Origin: Hamadaea sp.
GTDB taxonomy: Bacteria; Actinomycetota; Actinomycetes; Mycobacteriales; Micromonosporaceae
Length of the DNA: 64,000 bases
Assembly: GCF_013362815.1 (NCBI RefSeq)
Contig: NZ_JABFVK010000030.1
Span: forward strand, 1-64,000
Reading direction: 5' to 3'
The stretch's first letter is position 1. Each line of letters opens with the position of its first letter. The notes under the pieces were generated by a model. It was not told the DNA's origin, ran no database searches, and saw only the letters and a list, made by a program, of their open reading frames with translations. Both the position numbers and the translations under genes were made by a program. Below are positions 60,450 to 64,000 of the stretch, one piece after another.

Positions 60450-60604
60450 CTCAGCCTCCGGCCTTCTCCTCCGTCTCGCTCAGATTAGGACAAAAGCCAC
60501 AGCGCCTACGCCGATTCGGGATCGCAGGGGCCGACTCGCTCGAGGGACATCGGTGACCACGAATAGCGGAATCATCAACCTCGTGGTCAACGGCGTGGCC
60601 TGAT

Positions 60605-61774
60605 CTAGAGCGGCAAGGTCAGCCGCACCGCGAACCCCGGGCCGTCCGGTCCGGCGTCGAGCGTCCCGCCGTAGAGGGCGGCCCGTTCACGCATGCCGAT
60701 GAGGCCGTGTCCCGAACCGTCCGGTTCCGCGATGACGGACGGCGTACCCGGACGGCGGCCCTCGTCGCGAACGGTCGCGGTGAACCGGTCCGTGTCGAAG
60801 ACCAACGTGATGGTCACGCTTGTCGGACCGGCGTGTTTGAGGACGTTGGTCAAGGACTCCTGCACGATGCGGTACGCACACAGATCCAGCCCCGGTGGGA
60901 GCGCCCGGCGTACACCGATCACGTCGACCGTGACGTCGACCCCCGCGGCGCGTACGCGACTGAGCAGCGCGTCGAGCCGGGCGAGACCGGGAGCGGGCAG
61001 CGCGGCGTCCTCGTCCTCGACCACGGCGGTCGGCGTACGCAGAAGTCCCAGCATGCGCCGCAGCTCCTGCTGGCCCTCGCGGCTGGAGGTGGCGATCACC
61101 TCGACGGCGTCCTGGGCGGTGGGCGGGTCGGCGGGCAGGACCCGGCCGGCGACACCTGCCTGGATCGAGATGACCGACATGTGGTGCGCGACGATGTCGT
61201 GCAGCTCTCCGGCGATGCGGAGCCGCTCGTCGACGACGGCCCGGCGGGCGCGCTCGGCCTGCTCGCGGCGGAGCCGCTCGGTCGCCTCGGCCAGTTCCCG
61301 ATTGCGGATGGCGAGCAGGCGGGCGTTGTCCCCGAACTTCCACAGGATGGCGGTGACGGCGATGCTGAGCGCGCCGACGCTGGCCATCGACGCATGGCGG
61401 CTGATGAGTCCGGCGTAGGTCCACACGCTCGCGCCGATCGCACCGGCCGGGATCGAGACGCGCCGCGGCCGGTCCGACGCGACGGTGAAGTACGCGACCT
61501 CGGTGGCGTACGGGTTGAGGGCCGGCCAGTATCCCGCGACGATGAACGCCAGCCAACCGGCGGCGCAGCAGATCAGGGTGGTCAGGGGTGCCCGGCGACG
61601 GAACAACAGCGGCATGTTCGCCGCCACGGTGAGCAGATACCCCGGGCCGTCGAACGCTTTGAAGTCCTCGTGGATCTCCCGGCCGAGCAGCATCGCCACC
61701 GTCGTGCAGCCGACCGCGAGTCCGATGTCGAGCATGACCGGCCCGTGGTGGCGGCGCAGCTGGGAGAAGGGCAC
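60605..61774 (-). CDS. NarL-type sensor histidine kinase
   Basis: About 389 residues. The N-terminal half has four to five membrane segments (LAVGCTTVAMLLG, LICCAAGWLAFIVAGYW, ASMASVGALSIAVTAILW). The HisKA_3 dimerisation domain has the phospho-acceptor His in LRIAGELHDIVAHHMSVISI. A HATPase domain at the C-terminus contains AYRIVQESLTNVLKHAG and DGSGHGLIGMRERAALYGG. The GTG at 61774 is preceded by TATGGT and fits a leaderless start; ATG 61735 is an alternative. It is divergent from its likely partner regulator (66-base gap). Confidence 0.9.
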   Translation of the reverse strand: MPFSQLRRHHGPVMLDIGLAVGCTTVAMLLGREIHEDFKAFDGPGYLLTVAANMPLLFRRRAPLTTLICCAAGWLAFIVAGYWPALNPYATEVAYFTVASDRPRRVSIPAGAIGASVWTYAGLISRHASMASVGALSIAVTAILWKFGDNARLLAIRNRELAEATERLRREQAERARRAVVDERLRIAGELHDIVAHHMSVISIQAGVAGRVLPADPPTAQDAVEVIATSSREGQQELRRMLGLLRTPTAVVEDEDAALPAPGLARLDALLSRVRAAGVDVTVDVIGVRRALPPGLDLCAYRIVQESLTNVLKHAGPTSVTITLVFDTDRFTATVRDEGRRPGTPSVIAEPDGSGHGLIGMRERAALYGGTLDAGPDGPGFAVRLTLPL

Positions 61775-61840
61775 GCGACACCATAGCGCCGGAAGCTGGG
61801 AAGGCTTGACCGTCCGGGGCCGGTGCGGCACCCTTCTCGG

Positions 61841-62518
61841 GTGATCCGGGTGCTCGTCGTGGAAGACCAAGTCCTCATCCGCGGCGGCCTGGTGGCACTG
61901 ATCAAGACCGCACCCGAACTCAGCGTGGTGGGCGACGCCAGTGACGGCGAGCAGGCCGTCGAGCTCGCCGCGAGCACGAACCCCGACGTGGTGCTGATGG
62001 ATCTACGGATGCCGGGCGTCGACGGCATCGAGGCCACTCGGCGCATCCTCGCGGCGGCCGGCGAGACTCCGCCGCGCGTACTGGTCCTGACCACCTACGA
62101 CCACGACGAATACGTCTATCGAGCGCTGCTTGCGGGCGCGAGTGGTTACCTGCTGAAGGACACTACGCCGGAGCGCCTCCTCAATGCGATCACCACCGTT
62201 GCGTACGGGGGCATGCTCTTCGACCCCACGGTCGTCCGGAGCCTCATCGACGCGTACGCCCCAACGCCGTCGCAGAACCCGGCTCAGCTGCGTACGCTGA
62301 CCTCCCGCGAGACGGAGATCCTGCGGCTGATCGCCCACGGACTGTCCAACGGAGACATCAGTGATCGGCTGGAGATCACGGACGCCACCGTGAAGACACA
62401 CGTCAACCGGGTGCTGGCGAAACTCGGGCTGGCTAGCCGAGCCGAGGCGGTGATCCTCGCGTACGAGGCCGGGTTGGTGGTTCCGCGCCGATCCCGCGGC
62501 GAAGCGCCTGACGCCTAA
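61841..62518 (+). CDS. NarL/LuxR-type response regulator
   Basis: A 225-residue regulator. The receiver domain (1-120) has acidic E8-D9, phospho-acceptor D54 in VVLMDLRMPGVDG, and the conserved Thr and Lys (VLTTYD, YLLKDT). The LuxR helix-turn-helix (about 150-215) reads LTSRETEILRLIAHGLSNGD and ATVKTHVNRVLAKLGLASRA. The GTG at 61841 gives the family N-terminus; there is no ribosome site. It partners the divergent histidine kinase. Confidence 0.92.
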   Translation: MIRVLVVEDQVLIRGGLVALIKTAPELSVVGDASDGEQAVELAASTNPDVVLMDLRMPGVDGIEATRRILAAAGETPPRVLVLTTYDHDEYVYRALLAGASGYLLKDTTPERLLNAITTVAYGGMLFDPTVVRSLIDAYAPTPSQNPAQLRTLTSRETEILRLIAHGLSNGDISDRLEITDATVKTHVNRVLAKLGLASRAEAVILAYEAGLVVPRRSRGEAPDA

Positions 62519-62672
62519 AGCTGCTCACCGAATTCGATCTTGAGGTCTCGGCCCGGCGGTCGACCAATTCCTGCTGGGCGCGGGCGACCGGAGCCGGTTC
62601 TCCGGTGATCCGCTCGTCGCGGACCTGGCTGAGAATGGCGAAGTATTCGCGCAGGCGGCACGACCACAGCAT
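62515..62672 (-). pseudogene. Remnant of a small gene, probably frameshifted
   Basis: On the minus strand the frame from ATG 62672 reads LREYFAILSQVRDERITGEP then APVARAQQELVDRR, with clearly coding third-position G/C bias. It then degrades; a neighbouring frame takes over as RDLKIEFGEQL and stops at 62515-62517. A single one-base shift would join them into one short protein. No family recognised. The remnant converges on the response regulator, overlapping its stop by three bases. Confidence 0.35.
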
Positions 62673-62774
62673 GCAGGCAGCCGCTGCACGTCGGCCGGGC
62701 GCTGTGGCGGGTGAGTTGCACGGCTTAGACAACCATGAGTTCCACGACGGATGTTTCGTCCATGCAGGCCGCCT

Positions 62775-62780
62775 TAAGCT
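62775..62780 (+). promoter_or_regulatory. -10-like TAAGCT before the lipoprotein gene
   Basis: TAAGCT then GAATC then ATG at 62786; no ribosome site. Confidence 0.35.
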
Positions 62781-62785
62781 GAATC

Positions 62786-63538
62786 ATGCATCGGGTATTG
62801 TCGATCATCAGGGGCACGGCGTGGGTCCTCGCCGCCGTCATGGTCGGCAGCTGCGGCCTCCTCCGCTACGACCGCGGGCCGACTCCGGACGAGATCCGAG
62901 CGACCGCCGAGGAAACCGCCACGAAAGCGGCCCGAACCGCCGCGGAGGCGTACGCCGCCGGCCTGCTCAGAAGCATCACCCGTGACACCGAGCTACTCGA
63001 AGTTGCCACAGGAGCCGAAGACTGGTGCATCGGTGGCAAAGGCGAGATGGCGGGCCGGCACACCGAATACCGCGTCAAATGCACGCAACGGACTGAGACG
63101 GTACTGTCCGGCGGAAGGGCCGACCTGGTGTCGATCCTGCGTCGCGTCGACGCCGCGGCCAAGCACGCCGGCAGTTACAGCGCCGGAAACCTCGACGGAC
63201 TTGAGAATTTCCTGCAGCGCAACGGCATCGACGCCGATGGTCGGCTGATGTCCTGCCCGCAACTCGTCTACTCGTACCTCGGACCGTCGCCGCCCGCCGA
63301 GGTGCGTTCCGCCGGGGACTGGTCGATCGCCGTCGACTGGATCGACGACCGCCGACCGAAACCCACGCATTGCCACATCGACGCATCGCCGTTCGTGTGG
63401 CCATCGCCGGACGTGGGCGGTCCCTATGTCGTCCGTCGCGAACCGCTCGATCGCGCCTCTGCCACGGCAGGCTACAAGAATCAGGCGCTCATCATCGTGT
63501 CGGTGTTCGGTGTCTACTTCACATCTCCCTGGGAGTGA
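62786..63538 (+). CDS. Putative lipoprotein, function unknown
   Basis: A 250-residue protein with a short hydrophobic leader (GTAWVLAAVMVGSC) and a lipobox-like VGSC at Cys23. Residues 36-62 form an Ala/Glu-rich amphipathic helix (RATAEETATKAARTAAEAY). The rest holds several Cys (CIGG, VKCTQ, MSCPQ, HCHID), probably disulfides, and a C-terminal hydrophobic tail (ALIIVSVFGVYFT). No family recognised. Confidence 0.7.
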   Translation: MHRVLSIIRGTAWVLAAVMVGSCGLLRYDRGPTPDEIRATAEETATKAARTAAEAYAAGLLRSITRDTELLEVATGAEDWCIGGKGEMAGRHTEYRVKCTQRTETVLSGGRADLVSILRRVDAAAKHAGSYSAGNLDGLENFLQRNGIDADGRLMSCPQLVYSYLGPSPPAEVRSAGDWSIAVDWIDDRRPKPTHCHIDASPFVWPSPDVGGPYVVRREPLDRASATAGYKNQALIIVSVFGVYFTSPWE

Positions 63539-63551
63539 CGCCAGCCGCCGA

Positions 63552-64000
63552 TCAAGACTTTGCCTGGCCCGAGACGGCCGATTCGGCGGTATGACGGGCG
63601 CGGAACTTGGCGACCTTGGCCCGGTTGCCACACCGGCTCATGTCGCACCAGCGGCGGGTTCCCCGGGCGGAGTTGTCGAGGAACATCCGCGTGCAGGCGG
63701 GCCCTTCGCATTCGTGCAACTGGGTCGCCGACGGGCCGGTGACGAGCGCGATGGCGGCCCGGGCGGCGAGCGACAGCGACGCCCGCACCGAGCCCAACCG
63801 GACGAGCACCCCGGCGTCGTCGATCTGCACGAGCGGGGGTGCGACCGCCGCCGCCTCGTTCACGATGTCGCGGTCACCTGGGTCGAAGGCGGCTCCCGTC
63901 ATCGCCGCGTACGCGAGGCGGTAAACGGCTTCGCGGAGAGTCTTGGCGTACGCGAGATCTGAGTCGTCGGCCCGCGCCGAGGGGTCGCCGATGCCGGCCG
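63552..64000 (-). CDS. CGNR zinc-finger / ABATE-domain regulator (5' part missing)
   Basis: The frame runs off the right edge without a start; about 149 residues are visible. The C-terminal zinc finger is C-x4-C (CEGPAC), a spacer, then C-x4-CGNR (CDMSRCGNR), which defines CGNR proteins. The upstream part (DLAYAKTLREAVYRLAYAAM) is the end of the ABATE domain. Family members are putative stress-linked transcription regulators. An internal ATG at 63902 is not the real start, because coding sequence continues above it. Confidence 0.9.
   Translation of the reverse strand, partial: AGIGDPSARADDSDLAYAKTLREAVYRLAYAAMTGAAFDPGDRDIVNEAAAVAPPLVQIDDAGVLVRLGSVRASLSLAARAAIALVTGPSATQLHECEGPACTRMFLDNSARGTRRWCDMSRCGNRAKVAKFRARHTAESAVSGQAKS

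Noticed and set aside
60542-60575. GACCACGA...TCGTGGTC hairpin upstream of the Ntn hydrolase
   Set aside because: Eight-base stem with an 18-base loop between two co-directional genes; too weak to call a terminator with confidence.
1-64000. CRISPR arrays, tRNA or rRNA genes, insertion sequences, integrases
   Set aside because: None seen: no regularly spaced repeats, no cloverleaf-type sequence noticed and no transposase or recombinase motif in any supported gene.

Overview
The window is GC-rich actinobacterial chromosome with strong G/C third-position bias and many GTG and TTG starts. It carries a SARP/AfsR-type regulator, many LacI-family regulators and secreted CBM-bearing glycoside hydrolases. 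A soil saprophyte of the Micromonosporaceae type is the best guess, but this is inference because no rRNA or other phylogenetic marker is present. About 57 genes are supported. I saw no tRNA, rRNA, CRISPR array, insertion sequence, integrase or replication origin.

Layout. 1-4.9 kb: the 5' part of an ECF-type sigma factor with a zinc-finger-like C-terminal extension, divergent from a secreted GH30 glucuronoxylanase and a GH5 glucanase. 5.2-14.7 kb: housekeeping and accessory genes. These are a drug-type ABC exporter, an alpha/beta hydrolase, a RibD/DHFR-like protein, a secreted acidic protein, a TetR/SDR divergent pair, a TsaC/Sua5 enzyme, and a three-gene operon of WXG100-like (type VII secretion-type) proteins. 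15.0-27.8 kb: what looks like an alpha-1,3-glucan (nigeran/mutan-type) utilisation locus, with two GH87 enzymes, a GH13 alpha-glucosidase, a complete CUT1 sugar ABC importer without its ATPase, and two paralogous LacI repressors bracketing the set. 27.9-32.9 kb: regulators (MocR/PdxR type, GlxA type), a membrane protein and a NamZ-like exo-muramidase.

33.0-43.8 kb: a compact nitrogen block, all on the minus strand and mostly with overlapping start/stop codons. The urea ABC importer urtABCDE is followed by urease ureABCFGD (no ureE), and upstream lies an AmiC-like ligand sensor without a signal peptide. 43.9-46.5 kb: MarR, an odd tautomerase-like gene with no ordinary start, a LUD protein and a secreted AttH/CrtC-like protein. 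46.8-53.7 kb: a second cellulolytic region with a third LacI regulator, a large GH9 cellulase (CBM4/9 x2, GH9, CBM2), and a secreted FnIII-FnIII-CBM2 protein without a catalytic domain. 53.8-64.0 kb: a SARP-NB-ARC-TPR regulator, a VOC protein, secreted proteins of unknown function, an Ntn hydrolase, a divergent NarL-type two-component pair, a lipoprotein and the C-terminal part of a CGNR zinc-finger regulator.

How the genes work together. The plant-polysaccharide enzymes at both ends share CebR-type operators (TGGGAGCGCTCCCA and variants at 51008, 52701 and 1387), so they probably respond together to cello-oligosaccharides. The alpha-glucan locus couples extracellular depolymerisation to uptake and intracellular hydrolysis under its own LacI pair. 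The nitrogen block couples urea import to urea hydrolysis. Many regulator genes carry a -10-like TANNNT 5-8 bases before the start codon and no Shine-Dalgarno sequence, which suggests leaderless mRNAs.
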